NCBI GenBank assembly: GCA_922989275.2
Contig: OV277869.1
Span: 27,724,189-27,788,188 of the forward strand
Direction of reading: 5' to 3'
Length of the DNA: 64,000 bases
DNA from: Gari tellinella
Lineage: Eukaryota; Mollusca; Bivalvia; Cardiida; Psammobiidae
Part shown: positions 1 to 11,069 of the stretch, one piece after another
Layout of the letters: every line of letters begins with the position of its first letter
Numbering within the stretch: position 1 is the first letter of the stretch
Program-made: the position numbers and the translations under genes
The notes under the pieces: generated by a model
The model's input: only the letters and a program-made list of their open reading frames with translations
What the model was told of the DNA's origin: nothing
Database searches by the model: none

Positions 1-927
1 ATATTTCCAATGATACATATTCATGAATGTATTTTCTTCAGTAAAGGAATAAATCAAAGGTGTATAAAGGCATATTTATGGTGTAATGGGTTAAATAAAG
101 AAGGATTGGAAACGGGACCAACGTTTTTGTCCGGTTTAGAGATAATTCCGGTATTTAGAGGTTCCGGTTAAGAGGGGTTTCGCTTTATTTCGAACTGCAT
201 TTTTATTTACACACTTGGCAGTGAAGTTGAATAGCGTGATATACAGTGGAGAAAACGTTATTCTTTCCCAATAAACGCATTTATATACTAAAACTATTAT
301 TTCCATTGCAAACAGGTTGGAGCCAGATCAGACGCCGGGTTACCCGGCGTCTGATCAGGCTCCAACCTGTTTGCTACTCAGATTAAAAATATAATTTAAA
401 TTTCTTAAAGTAAATTTCCACAGTTTAGTGCATTGCATTTGCGTTTAAACGGGAAAGAATAAGGTATCCTCTACTGTACATTGCGCACAAAAATTACAGC
501 TATCCGTATCATTAACCGTATGTAGAGAAATCTCATCCCTTTGAAAGTTTTAGAATGTTCCAATCTAAAAATAACTCCGACAGGTCAGAAGAAAACACTA
601 ATACTTTGTTTGAAAACAATTTAGGATTAAACAATGAACTACACCGTTATACTGGTACACTTAAGTGTCGTTAAGTGTATAGGACATGTAAAACAATAGC
701 TCCTTGTTTTCGTCGAAACCGACGAACTAAAACGGACCAAATAACAACCGTTTTAGCGACCTACCTAGTTTACTCAATATACGCGCTGTTGAGTCACATT
801 GTTTGTATTTACTATTGATGATAGTATGTTACCAGAGAAGGTAAAATGTGCATGACTCTTTTTGCATCTTTGTATGTTTTTCAAACGTTATAACAAATGT
901 ATTAACAAATCAACAAAAATGAAATAC
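1..927. other. Left-edge non-coding stretch, probably intron of the minus-strand lectin-type receptor
   Basis: Apart from the hairpin MITE at 242-478, I see no exon, RNA gene or tandem array here. The only open frames are short and lack domain similarity. Because the LDLa exon of the minus-strand gene ends near 928, this stretch is most likely its next intron, and the gene continues beyond the window edge. Confidence 0.4.
242..478. mobile_element. M1-type MITE with central GACGCC hairpin
   Basis: The ends read TACAGTGGAGAAAACG at the left and, with a few changes, its reverse complement (CCTCTACTGTA) at the right. The next inner blocks also match (ATTCTTTCCC against GGGAAAGAAT), so the element is a short non-autonomous TIR element with TA at both borders. 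Its centre (308-374) is a long hairpin: GCAAACAGGTTGGAGCC pairs with GGCTCCAACCTGTTTGC, and the inner stem GATCAGACGCCGGGT pairs with ACCCGGCGTCTGATC. Sister copies lie at 26768-27003 and 43101-43350. No transposase is present. Confidence 0.8.
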
Positions 928-1110
928 GAAAACCCTTTAAATCGCTCTTCTTTTCATCCGATCCATCGATACAGTCTGGGATTCCATCACGTACTGCTAG
1001 TTGTGAAACAAATTCTGAGCTACTGCACTGATGAAGGGCGGCTGCTAATGAATGTGAATCTGTTGAAGTCGATTCGACAGTTTCCATCAGGTTTGGTGTA
1101 AGCGGTTTTC
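928..1110 (-). CDS. LDLa-repeat exon of a minus-strand CUB/C-type-lectin receptor gene
   Basis: Read on the minus strand, this exon encodes about 60 residues ending in an LDL-receptor class A signature: CSSSEF, then DGIPDCIDGSDE, the acidic Ca-binding end of the repeat. The middle cysteine normally before DGI is replaced (VRDGI), so the repeat is imperfect. The 3' splice acceptor (TTTTTGGAAG) is visible at 1111-1112. The start phase (two bases completing GGA) matches the one-base overhang left by the upstream exon at 2937. The donor near 926-927 (GTATTT) is a guess. In GRL101-like receptors LDLa repeats sit between N-terminal recognition domains and leucine-rich repeats, so downstream exons are expected to the left of the window. 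Confidence 0.6.
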
Positions 1111-1289
1111 CTTCCAAAAAACAAGACACATATTAAGTTATGTCCTTTACAAAAACAATATACCTGACTTGAAATTTCCTAACATTAATTCTAATTGTAA
1201 TGCCAGTTCAAGAAGTGAATTACAATTGTATCATGTACGGTCGTCTTTAAAATTTCACATGTTTCCCTATCTGATATGGTATCAGTTTT

Positions 1290-2535
1290 TTGCTCACATG
1301 GCTCGTAGTGCCAATGTGAGCTATTGTTTTCGTTCTGTGTCTGTCGCCCGTCGTCTGTTGTTCGTCCGTCGTTCTTTAAACGACATATCCGCTGAAACCT
1401 CTGGATTTTACCAAATCTGGCAGAAATGATCCTTATATAAACTTCTTTCAAAGTTGTTCAAACTTTTCCGGTCCATTTCATATTCAGGTCACTGGAGCTA
1501 AAATAGATAATTTCAATGAAAACTTAAAACAATCTTCTTGTCAGAAACCACAAGGGCCAAAGTTTAACCTTGGGTTTGAACTGACCCGTCACAGGGGTCA
1601 CCGTTTTACATAGAGTTATTAAGTAAAATCTTCAAACATCTTTCTTCATTGAAACTTATATGGCCATATCTGTGATATTTGGCATGGTGACAAGTCTAGA
1701 GAAACTTTGCCAATAATGTTAAAACAGTTCCGGAATGTTGCATACCTAGGTCACAGGAGCTAAACAATATTGCTTTCAATGAAAACTTAAAATTCTGAAA
1801 CCGCAGTACCCTGAGCTTAGATATTTGGCACAAAGCATCATCTACATGTCCTCTATCAAGATTATTCAAAGTATGCCCCTGGGGTATAAGGGGTCACTGT
1901 TTATATAGAGTTATATAGTGAAATCTTCAAACATCTTCTTTTCTTAACTTATATGGCCAGCGCTTTGATATTTGGGATGGTGAAACGTCTAGAGGCCCAT
2001 TACCAATATTGTTGAAACGGTTTCGGTCCGTTGCAAATCTAGGTCACAGAAGCTGAAAAAAGATGTGTCAATGAAAACCTCAGAAATCTCCTTGTCTAAA
2101 ACCACAGTACCCAGAGCTAAGTATGCCATGTTGCATACCTAGGTCACAGGAGCTACACAATATTTTTTTCAATGACAACTTAAAATTCTGAAACCGCAGT
2201 ACCCTGAGCTAAGATATTTGGCACAAATCATCATCTATAGGTCCTCTATCAAGATTGTTCAAATTATGTGCCTTTGGTAAACAAATTCACCCCGACTCAG
2301 GGTCACAGTTCTACATAGTTATATTATGAAATCTTCTTCTCTGCAATTAATATGGCCATAGCTATGATATTTGACATGGTGACGGTATCGGTCTGTTGCA
2401 TATTTTGGTCAAATTAGCTACAATGGATATTTTGCAGGTTCATCAGCAACATTTTTGAAAGTACTAGTATGTCATTTGGGTAAATGTAGATGTTGTGTGT
2501 ACCCTTGTCTGGGTTTTCTCCAGGTGAGCGATTAT
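1290..2535. repeat. Dispersed element with GCTCACATGG / CCAGGTGAGC ends and internal tandem units
   Basis: The left end contains a GCTCACATGGC hairpin followed by a pyrimidine/CGTC-rich stretch (GTCCGTCGTTC). The right end near 2520 has the complementary CAGGTGAGCGA. Between them a diverged unit of roughly 300 bp recurs: CCTAGGTCACAGGAGCTA occurs near 1745 and 2140, and TTCTGAAACCGCAGTACCCTGAGC near 1795 and 2188. No convincing coding sequence is present. The element lies in the intron between the LDLa and C-type lectin exons. Confidence 0.6.
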
Positions 2536-2936
2536 TATGAGATAGATTGTTAATATCATTCATTATGTAATACTCTTGCTATCGCAAACATCATTGACGT
2601 CAACCGGCTCACGCATATAAAGTCCAAAAACGAATGAGATTGCTGTATTCGGGGAGTAAAGGTAATACTGTTTGACAGTCGTATATAGAACATGGTTGCC
2701 TTACACGGTCCAGATAGCTTGAAGTGAATTGGTTAGGGACAGGGAAATATTCCAATCTTTATGTTATAGACTTCATTTACATAATTCCATTATGTAAATT
2801 CTGTATTTCATCATGTATAAACAATAGAGATAGGTTATGTCTTTCCAATAAATGGTCGCTTACTTTGACTGTAGTTCACATAGTTAGATATACTTAGCAT
2901 GAGGAAAACTTATGAACGTTGAAATTGTCTACCTAC

Positions 2937-3103
2937 CTGCAGCAGATCTGTTAAACGACGTTTCGCACACTGACGCAACATTTAACTGATAACCTGTAAC
3001 CTCTTGACAGGAGATGGTGACCCATTTTGTTTCTGCTAGAGTACCACCGATTCTTAAACCAGTGCATCTTTTAAGGCTAGGATCTTTAGAATGGTCTTTG
3101 TCC
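2937..3103 (-). CDS. C-type lectin domain, C-terminal exon
   Basis: The minus-strand translation carries the end of a C-type lectin-like domain: a cysteine (KRCTGL), then KWVTISC, then an NVASVCE ending that matches the usual W-x-x-x-x-C ... CE pattern. The acceptor (ATCGATTAG) lies at 3104-3105 and the donor (CAG/GTAGGTAG) at 2935-2936. The first base completes the Trp codon split at the end of the upstream 5795 exon, giving the typical NWD junction of the WND motif region. The sugar-coordinating EPN/QPD tripeptide is not obvious, so carbohydrate binding cannot be claimed. Confidence 0.75.
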
Positions 3104-3284
3104 CTAATCGATATAATAAAATAATGCGATGAGATATTTAAGAATACATAGCTGTATAAAACATAGACGATGTATATGTTCAAATACGGTATATTTGTTT
3201 ATCTTATATGATAAAAGTTGAGGATACATAGAAATCAGATGAAAAACGGTGACAAGCTTTAAACAAATTCAAATGAGTGTGTTC

Positions 3285-3785
3285 ATACATGATGAAGTAA
3301 GAGCCCGTACATGTTTGACGCCAAATTGTGAGCTTGGCATTGGAGCTTCAGACCTGTACGATACATTGTATTATATAAAGAAGAACTGCAAAATCATTTT
3401 AAAATCCATCCATGCGTGATGGAGTTAGAGTCCGGAAAATTCAAAATGTTTTCCTGTTTGACCTTTGAACCCGAACTGTGACATTACTACTGAGCTACGG
3501 TGGTCTCATGGAAAACACACTATATTTTCTAGAAGAATATTAATTAAACGAATATTCAAATTAAAAAATATAACACAACACACTGTTCAACAATTTGACA
3601 TTTGACATCAAATTGTAACCTTGACCTTTGAGGTACGTACGAACGCGAGTCTTCATTGCGACATATCGTCATACAATAATTAAAATTCTACAAAGATGCT
3701 TTAAACTCCTTTCATACATGTATGAACTATAGATCGGACGCGATGTAGGGAAGACATATAGACAAACATTCAGACACCGGACAGT
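3285..3785. repeat. Diverged tandem units of about 160 bp with TTGACCTTTGA-type cores
   Basis: Three related blocks can be seen: ACATGTTTGACGCCAAATTGTGAGCTTGG near 3310, CCTGTTTGACCTTTGAACCCGAACTGTG near 3455, and GACATTTGACATCAAATTGTAACC near 3597. They lie in an intron of the minus-strand gene. No coding function is seen. Confidence 0.5.
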
Positions 3786-3814
3786 GTGACTACTATACGT
3801 CTCCCATTCGGGGA

Positions 3815-4560
3815 TATTTAAGAAATGAATTGATTTTATTCGGCATTAGAGCGAAATGAACGACATAAAATTATCGGTAAACACCATGAATCGCGCTAGC
3901 GATTCATGGTAAATTTGCCGAAAATTTTCTGTCGTTCATTTCGCTCGAACGCCGAAATAAATCTGTTCATTTCTTATATATACAATGTATTTACTGTAAT
4001 TTCTAATATTAGATTAACATTTTGTAAGTATGCATGTATTTTTAAATCATATTAGAAGTTGATAACACGAATAATGTGTACCCTATAAGGAATAGCCATG
4101 ACCGACTTACTGTTCGAAAAAAGCTGCGTACATTCGATAATAAGAAAAAATAAGTGCCATTGTTTACATCCAACAACTTGACAGTTTGGCGCAAACAATG
4201 CTGATGTTTGACGTCATTGGAAGCGACGTCATTTCAAATTGAATAAATATATCGAGGTGGTTTTCATAAAGAAACGCAGATAGCCGCTGTTTTGAAGGTA
4301 TGCCATTTTTATTGCAATTAACTCATCAATAAAGAAGAAATTTAGTCGGGTATCATGGTTTTCACTAAAAGGAAGGCATATATCGGTTAAGAACAAATTT
4401 TGAAGTTCCAACGATTAATTCGCGAATGAAAAATACATATGCCCCGCCTCTCCTTCGAAACTTATCAACATGTCCCGCCCTCTCAAAAAGTGGTGATTAT
4501 ACGAAATGAACACCCTTTTTGTCAATGGAATTGAATGGGGCGATTATAAATATAGAAACT
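3815..4560. mobile_element. Long palindrome of the CGAAATGAACGACAG family with conserved flank
   Basis: Positions 3815-3983 fold into a long imperfect hairpin. The outer arms are TATTTAAGAAATGAA and TTCATTTCTTATATA, the middle arms GCGAAATGAACGACA and GTCGTTCATTTCGC, and the apex is CATGAATCGCGCTAGCGATTCATG. About 130 bp to the right is clearly homologous to the flank of a second copy at 30863-31140, and weaker similarity resumes near 4490. So the unit is a repeat larger than the hairpin. It has no ORF of its own. Confidence 0.7.
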
Positions 4561-5794
4561 TATAAGATACCAATCATAGCCCTATGCTGCAAATATTGTT
4601 TGGGTGAAATTAAAAGTCAGGACAATACAATGTTGATTATCATTTAGCGAACAGAAATGGACAATTCAAGTCCCAAAAGTATGACTACTTATGGCCGTTA
4701 TAATTTATTGCAAAAGTACACATTAACAGTTGTTCCCCATTATTCGATTTTCTGAATCACCCCTTATACTTCAAATGAAACATTCCAATTTCCCATAAAG
4801 TATAGTCAATTATTTACTATTATACAATAACTGCACTTTCTATTAGTCGACATTAAAAATTATGGAAAACAAAATATCGACCGAGGTCATAGGCCGATTT
4901 CGATATTGTTTTTTCTGCACTCCATAAATTCTCATATCCACCCAATGAATGTGCAGCAATTTTACCGAAACTCTAAGTGTCAACTTGGAGATCTAGATAT
5001 TTAAAAAAAATAACTGGCTGAAATCATGAATGTAACTAGATCCACGTGCGTTTCATAATGAAATTCCCTATTTATAAAAGTTTTGGACTTTGAAGTAATA
5101 ATTCAAACTCAAAGGTGTATCTCCCCTACAGGGGTTCTACATTCATAGGTTTCCCTTTTCAGATCTGACTGTTTATTTGTATAATTTTATTTACTTAAAC
5201 ACCAAAATGCTTCAGCTTGTAGATCCAAGTTTAACGTTATCTTAAATGATGTTTTAGCGCGTCAATGTGAATCGAACGTGAAATTCGGTTTGACGTCATT
5301 TACGGGTTATCTAGGGCACTCGGGTATTTTCGCGTAATATCGATATAGATGAGAATCACCGAACGACTTCCGATCGAGTACGTGTACTGCAACGAAAGTT
5401 GTGATGGGCTTTAAAGAAATGACTTATGCTACTACGTAATCGATTTCTCCTTGGTTTAATTTTTAGAAAACTGACCAATATGATGATTTATCAGGTTAGA
5501 ATTTTTTTTTAGAAACTGTGTTATATTATTTTAAACGGATCTATCTGTACTCCAGTGTAGATAAATAGGACCTCAATTGAAACTGTAATAATAAGGTTTA
5601 TTTTGACAATGGATTGCAATATGACAAACAACACGGTACCTAATCAGATGACTCCTTCAGGATCTCTCTTATCTGGGTCTACACTGTTTGTAATCGTCAC
5701 ATAATTATAATGTAAAATACGAGTATATTCGTTGCTAGTGTTAAACGAGTTATACCACTGTAAAGTACGTTATAAAAACATTCACGAATCGTAC
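4561..5794. other. Intronic stretch without recognisable gene
   Basis: AT-rich DNA of the minus-strand gene. It contains a small inverted repeat at 4854-4932 (TTATGGAAAACAAAATATCG against CGATATTGTTTTTTC...CCATAA) and a weak fossil of the GTGTAGA-type hairpin near 5625-5695. No exon could be supported. Confidence 0.4.
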
Positions 5795-5843
5795 CAATTG
5801 GTGAATGATAGTTTCGATCCATCAGTCCATATCTCATCCAGGC
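5795..5843 (-). CDS. C-type lectin domain, central mini-exon (boundary uncertain)
   Basis: The minus frame reads LDEIWTDGSKLSFTNW, the classic central C-type lectin segment (W-T/S-D-G ... NW). Its donor (AATTG/GTACGA) splits the Trp codon and joins in phase to the exon at 2937-3103. The upstream exon ends with one base (G), so two bases (GC) should open this exon. However, the dinucleotide just before them reads CG rather than AG. Either the acceptor is mutated, the exon begins elsewhere, or there is a sequencing error. Because of this the gene may be impaired. Confidence 0.5.
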
Positions 5844-6344
5844 CGGTATGAGTTGTGTATCGTAGTAAACTTGCGGAGAGATGACGCATTTGTATAATTG
5901 TATCTCTATTTCTTATGAGGTTTGTAATTTTGAATCTCATTTGTACATAGAAGTAGATGTTGTTGAACACTTTTGCTATAGTTATTACCAGGCATATATT
6001 TTTCTTTCCTCTTAAAGCGAAACAAAACTGAAACATCGCAACAATATATACTAAATGGCAGATATTCGTGTAAATACTGCAAATAAATTCAATCTAAGCG
6101 TCAAGCAAATAGGACCTGAACAGACTCCGACCTACCAGGTATTTCATTCTGGCCCTAATACATTTAAACGTATATTATGACCTGTACTAGAAAGACGCAG
6201 TTTTCCACTTGGGGTATCATTGTTATAGACACTGTATAAAATACACTTCAGCCAAATTGATTGTAAAAGATTTAAACGGTATTACTCTTATTTTCCTAAA
6301 CAATGAAACAAAAATAAAAAGTAACCCTTATTACATGTAGTTAC

Positions 6345-6572
6345 CGATATGGATATAAATCAGTTTAAATGGTTGTTCCATCATAAAATCCCTTGCCCTT
6401 CCAGAATTATAAAAGTCACGTAGTGTGTTCCACAGCCAAGATTGCAAAAATGATTGTTCTCTTCTGCTATGAATATTTATCATTGTTCTACCAAGGTTAT
6501 GACAGAACTTGTATTGTGTAGTCCAGTCGTAGTTCGAGGTATTGGCTTGCAAGAAATAACATTTTCTCCAGT
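6345..6572 (-). CDS. C-type lectin domain, N-terminal exon
   Basis: The minus-strand frame begins WRKCYFLQANTSNYDW and continues through KFCHNLG and INIHSRREQSFLQSWL. This is the conserved first half of a C-type lectin-like domain: the KCY start, the helix 1 cysteine, and the I-x-I-x-S-x-x-E-x-x-F helix 2 signature. The segment ends in IYIHIG, the beta-strand before the long loop. The acceptor (GTTCAAAAG) is at 6573-6574 and the donor (ATCG/GTAACT) at 6343-6344. Together with the two lower exons it makes one split lectin domain. Confidence 0.8.
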
Positions 6573-6917
6573 CTTTTGAACAAACTGTAATGTAATAAGC
6601 ATTTTGTTGTTTAAATACGCGTGTATAACATCATTTCCAGTTATTATAGTTTTTAATTTGTTTATTTCAAAAGACAAATTTGAATGTATAATTCATCAAC
6701 ATAAAACACCGTTCAAAACGTATCCGTATACATGTAGTTCATATGTCACGCGTTTAACAGTATTTTATTGTATTATACATTACTTTTTTGAATGTCAATA
6801 ACTGTTCTCAAAGAAGATTTAAGTGTAGCTGAAATGATTTGAAAAAACATATGTGCATAAGATACAAGTTGTGCTTTTTAGCAAGTACTCTATGGCAGAT
6901 TATGATATTTATATTTT

Positions 6918-7010
6918 TGTGTCACCTGCTGTTTGCAGAGGTGACACTTAGAGATCCCTATGCCGTCCATTCATCTGTCAGTCCGTCCGTCTGTCTGTCA
7001 CGCTTTTATG
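6918..7010. repeat. End of a dispersed repeat: GTGTCACCTGC hairpin followed by CCGTCNGTC run
   Basis: The sequence forms a small hairpin (GTGTCACCTGC ... GCAGAGGTGACAC). It is followed by a run of TCAGTCCGTCCGTCTGTCTGTC, a signature of dispersed bivalve repeats; comparable runs occur at 1340-1380, 30420-30435, 33680-33700 and 46390-46440. The rest of the intron up to 7753 shows no gene. Confidence 0.5.
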
Positions 7011-7753
7011 TGTGAAAATAACTCTGCTGAATTGTTATTTATAGAAAGAATTGGATACATGAACGTGTCCTGCACCTGGCCCATAGCTCTTGCATAAAAC
7101 CTACGGGAGTTTTCCCCATTTTCCTTTCATATACCTTTACTGCAGGAATTTCTTCTATACTAACAACTGCGTACGCTATTCCCCTTTTTCTATCATTTTC
7201 CGTTCTTGCAAAAACTTCTTATATACTTAAACTTTTGAAATGAAATTCTATTAACGGAAGAGATTGTTTCTATAATCTATATTGCCTTCTTCTACAGCTC
7301 CCGTTCTACTGATGTTTGATATTTTCAGGTGAAATTCCTTTTAAAGAAACCGTTTGATCAATGGATATGTTTTGCACATGCTTCAGAACTTTTGCATCAA
7401 ACCGATAGAGTTATTTTCGCTCTCTATACTGTCTTGTACGACAGATAACGTCTGCCATACTGAAGCGTTTCATATTATTTACAATTCTTGTTTGACTGAT
7501 GCTTGCTGTTTTACAGTTGCCACGTATGTTTCGGTGACAATCCTTCTAATTCTTCATAATAGCAAAACAATCTTAGCAATCAATGTTTAATGTCTATATA
7601 CATATAGACCTCTTTTGTTGTCAAAATGTAAAATTACACGGAACACTATGAATGTTGCTGGCATTCAGTTTTTGCTGTACAATACTCAATTCGACACTAA
7701 GCAATATCATATACTAAAATCGATATTTCAAGTCATAAATATTAGGAACTTAC

Positions 7754-7939
7754 TTTCTTCAAACTCAATCAAGTGATCATATCTAGGTGCAGGTGTGATT
7801 CGATACACTGCAGAAAAGCCCTGGACAAACGGTAATATAACTTTCTCATCAAAGTATACAGCAATCCATATATTCCAATCTATAACTTCTTTCCCAGGCT
7901 TCTTCTCATTATTGTATCTTTCGAATTCCGAATTTCCAA
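7754..7939 (-). CDS. CUB-domain C-terminal exon of the minus-strand receptor
   Basis: The minus frame has VGNSEFERYNN, then WNIWIAVYFDEKVI and GFSAVYRI. The final GFSAVY is the characteristic last strand of CUB domains (GF-x-A-x-Y), and the preceding alternation of hydrophobics fits the beta-sandwich. The acceptor is at 7940-7941 (TTTGAAAG) and the donor at 7752-7753 (GAAA/GTAAGT). The upstream exon supplies the earlier CUB strand. CUB plus C-type lectin plus LDLa suggests an extracellular recognition ectodomain. Confidence 0.65.
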
Positions 7940-8547
7940 CTTTCAAATAAAGACTATTTCCTGCATAAAAATGACATGAGCAGAAGTATTCAGTGTATGA
8001 CTTCCAGTTCTATCATTATTTTGTCTTAACCAAATACTATTCTCGACAAAATCCTTTGCTGGCACTTCGCATTATCATACAAATAGAATATCGATTCTCA
8101 TTAGTAGTGGCAACATTATTTTAACAAATACAATAAGCGCTTGACGTATTTCGTCAAACTGTTCTTACAGCAATGATGATAAATAAAAGGAATCAATTCG
8201 ATAATTATCGGAAATTACTGTAAACATATTCTTCATGCATAAACATTCAATGCTGTCGATATTAGATTAGAGACGTCGGGCTTCAAATAACGAATACATT
8301 ACGAAACATAATGTGGGAGTTTTTATCTATTACTTATCGTAATCTGTATTTAAACACTGTGTATGTATATTGTTGTCAGCAAATGATGATCAGAGTCACA
8401 AAAAATATAAAACTACTTATTTGAACATTTACATAGTTGTTTAACAAACTATAGCGTATTAACATTGACATTCTAATATTATCAAACAATGTATTTACAC
8501 TTCATACACCAGTTTCTTCAAATGTTCTGATATGAAGACAAGCCTAC

Positions 8548-8860
8548 CTGAGTCTTCTGGAAAATTGAAATATTGAAATGATAGTGTTAAAGGTCCACCA
8601 TTAGAACCGCTGTTTAATGCCCATCTTTGTATTGGTGGAAGTATTACCAAACCTAGTAAACTACTTGTCAAAAGTCTTCCTTGATATATTTTGTCCTTTG
8701 TTAAATATCGCCATACCGTAGGAGTATCGAGAATTAAAATAAAAACGTCAAACTTGTATAATTTATATAAGCTATCAAGAATTTGAAATATACTGCAAAC
8801 ATGTAATCCTCTTAAACGGTCTTTTAGCAAATGTGTGCAATAAGCATACAGTGAAGCACC
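8548..8860 (-). CDS. Upstream exon of the minus-strand receptor; ends in first half of CUB
   Basis: The exon has a good acceptor (TTTTTTGTTTTAAG at 8861-8862) and donor (GACTCAG/GTAGGC at 8546-8547). The last third reads GPLTLSFQYFNFPEDS, typical of the CUB strand before the conserved acidic loop, and continues logically into the next exon (VGNSEF). The first two thirds (YKFDVFILILDTP and following) form an alpha/beta-like hydrophobic pattern that I cannot assign; it may be the end of an N-terminal domain. No start codon or signal peptide was located upstream, so the 5' end of this gene is missing from this annotation. Confidence 0.55.
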
Positions 8861-9474
8861 CTTAAAACAAAAAAAGGATATAATGAAATATTGCATACAG
8901 CAAAACAAATGTATCCACCTTTCTACTTAATGTATAGCAACATGGACCTTCAATAACGAACTTTGAATATAACAATAGAAACCAGACGTTCCCTAGGACT
9001 TCGTTGTCTACAAATATACGATTAAATGTGACATTGGAATACATGTATACCGTAATTGCTTTAAAGCCGCATTGTGTTTGTGAGAAACCTGCATAAAACG
9101 GTTGTTTGGGGTCCCATTTGAACTACGTAGGACGTGATTCTTTCACAAAAACCGGCTTTATCTTAGAAATTCGCTTTTTAAATTTTATTTATAATATTTT
9201 TGTGCTGCACAAATTAAAAAGCCTCTCTTGTGAATGGAAAGAAGGACAACTCTGTAAATACAGGGCTCCAGATAACGGAAGTATTTCGAAAACCTAAAAT
9301 CTTTATTTCTGCTTTTAAACCCAATGGTGTCATACTCATTAAAATTGCCTCGAAGAGACGGTTTAATCAGTAGTAACACCATAGCATTCGGTGATGAAAT
9401 GAGTGAGAAAATGTTAGATTAGTTCAGATTTCTCCCGGTTACATGTGTATAGCTGGAGCACTGAGAATTACCTG
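8861..9474. other. Non-coding interval, no feature recognised
   Basis: Only short open frames without domain similarity. It may hold 5' exons of the minus-strand gene that I could not identify. Confidence 0.3.
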
Positions 9475-9687
9475 TTAACCCTTATTCTGCTGCACAGACG
9501 TCTGCTTTGACATTGTCGTCTGCAAAATTTGATCAGTTTAGATTTATGCATTGTTTTAATTAAACAAACCTTAAGACGAGTGTCAAACAGTTTGGATCCA
9601 GATGAGACGCCGCGTTACGCGGCGTCTTTCTAGATTCAAACAGTTTGTAAACTCCCGTAAAGTTACGACCAATGGGCACAGGGTTAA
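9475..9687. mobile_element. TTAA-flanked MITE with GACGCC hairpin
   Basis: The element is bordered by TTAACCC at the left and GGGTTAA at the right, as expected for a piggyBac-type TTAA target. A hairpin at 9584-9647 has CAAACAGTTTGGATCCAGA pairing with TCTAGATTCAAACAGTTTG (imperfect) and the inner GACGCCGCGT/ACGCGGCGTC stem. It has no ORF. Confidence 0.65.
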
Positions 9688-9769
9688 ACACTATTTGATC
9701 CAGTGACAACATGTACATATTATTCACCATGGGTAAGCGATTAAAAACATTACGGAGGATCTATACCTT

Positions 9770-10570
9770 GAGCTTGCTGAAAATGACTGTTTCAGCCTTG
9801 TCCGCTCTCTAACTCAAACACTTCTTTTTTATCTTCACTAATCTTGCTACAAATGTTTATTAGTATATAATCTAGGTCAAGTTCAATAACTAGCAAAATC
9901 GCATAAGGCATGTCTGAGTTATTGTCCTTGAATAATTAAAAAATGACTGTTTCAGCATTTTCTGCTCTCTAACACAAACACTTTTTATTGGATCTTCACC
10001 AAACTTGCTGACAACGTGTATTGGTGTTAAATTTAGGTCAAGGAAAAAAATTATTTGTGTTAGAGAGCAAAACATGGTGAAACAGTCCTTTTTAATAAAT
10101 AAAGGGCAATAACTAATATAATCATTATGGGACTTTAGTAATAATCACACTGGACCTAGATTTTATATAAATAAAGCATTTCAGCAAGTTTGGTGAAGAT
10201 TAAAAAAAATATATTTGTGTTGGAGAGCAAAATTTGCTGAAAACAGTCATTTCTAATACATAAAGGGCAAACACTCATATAAGTCACATGCGATTTTAGT
10301 AATAATCAAACTAGACCTAAATTTTATATGAATAAATATTTTCAGCATGTTTGGTGAATATCCGATAAAAGCTGTTTGTTTTAGAGTGCAAAAATGACTG
10401 AAACAGTCATTTTTTGTTAATAAACAGGCAATAACTCAAAAATACCTTATGTGATTTTAGTAGTAATCAAACTAAACCTTGTTTTTATATCAATGAACAT
10501 TTTCAGCAAGTTTGTGGAAGATCGGATAAAAAATATTCGAGTTAAAGAGCGGACAAAAAAGTGTGACAGT
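9770..10570. repeat. Tandem array, roughly 150-bp units with GGGCAATAACT and TTTCAGCAAGTTTGGTGAAGAT motifs
   Basis: The motif set GACTGTTTCAGC, CTCTCTAAC.CAAAC and CAATAACTCA recurs about five times. The left part is in one orientation and the right part inverted, with CTTCACCAAACTTGCTGA near 9998 and TCAGCAAGTTTGGTGAAGA near 10182. Units are 75-90% alike by eye. This is a common type of bivalve intergenic repeat. Confidence 0.6.
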
Positions 10571-11069
10571 CTAACTGACTGATGGATGGACGGGCGAAGG
10601 TAGATAACGGTTGCACACGGTGAAGTTGAATCCGGCTGTATCACGTGATACTAAGCCGTGTGGTAATGTTTATATCAGACGTTCTATTTTCGGTTTGTTA
10701 TGATTTTAAATCGCCTTTTTTGGTGATTTAGGTCCGTCTTCATCATGTCATAGATCAGTTTGGCCCATAAGAATGTTCAAACATTATTATTAGCCGTTAT
10801 TGTATTTCAGACATTAAGAAAAGATCTGAAAACACAATGGGACTTTAAAGCTCAAATGTTCAAAAGTGCTTGACTTATTTGAACCAGTGAGAATCAAATC
10901 TCAATAGCAATGACACACTGCACGGGTTTATGTATAGTTGTCCATACAAGTAAATTACACGAGCATAATAACTATACCCAGTCAAAAGCAAAACGTGACA
11001 CTTTTCTAAGACAAGAAACGTCAAAGTTGCGTAACAACTGCCCCCTAACTGCCTTCTTGTCTGACAGAT
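10571..11069. other. Intergenic, no recognised feature
   Basis: Short open frames only; nothing supportable. It lies between the divergent receptor genes. Confidence 0.3.
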
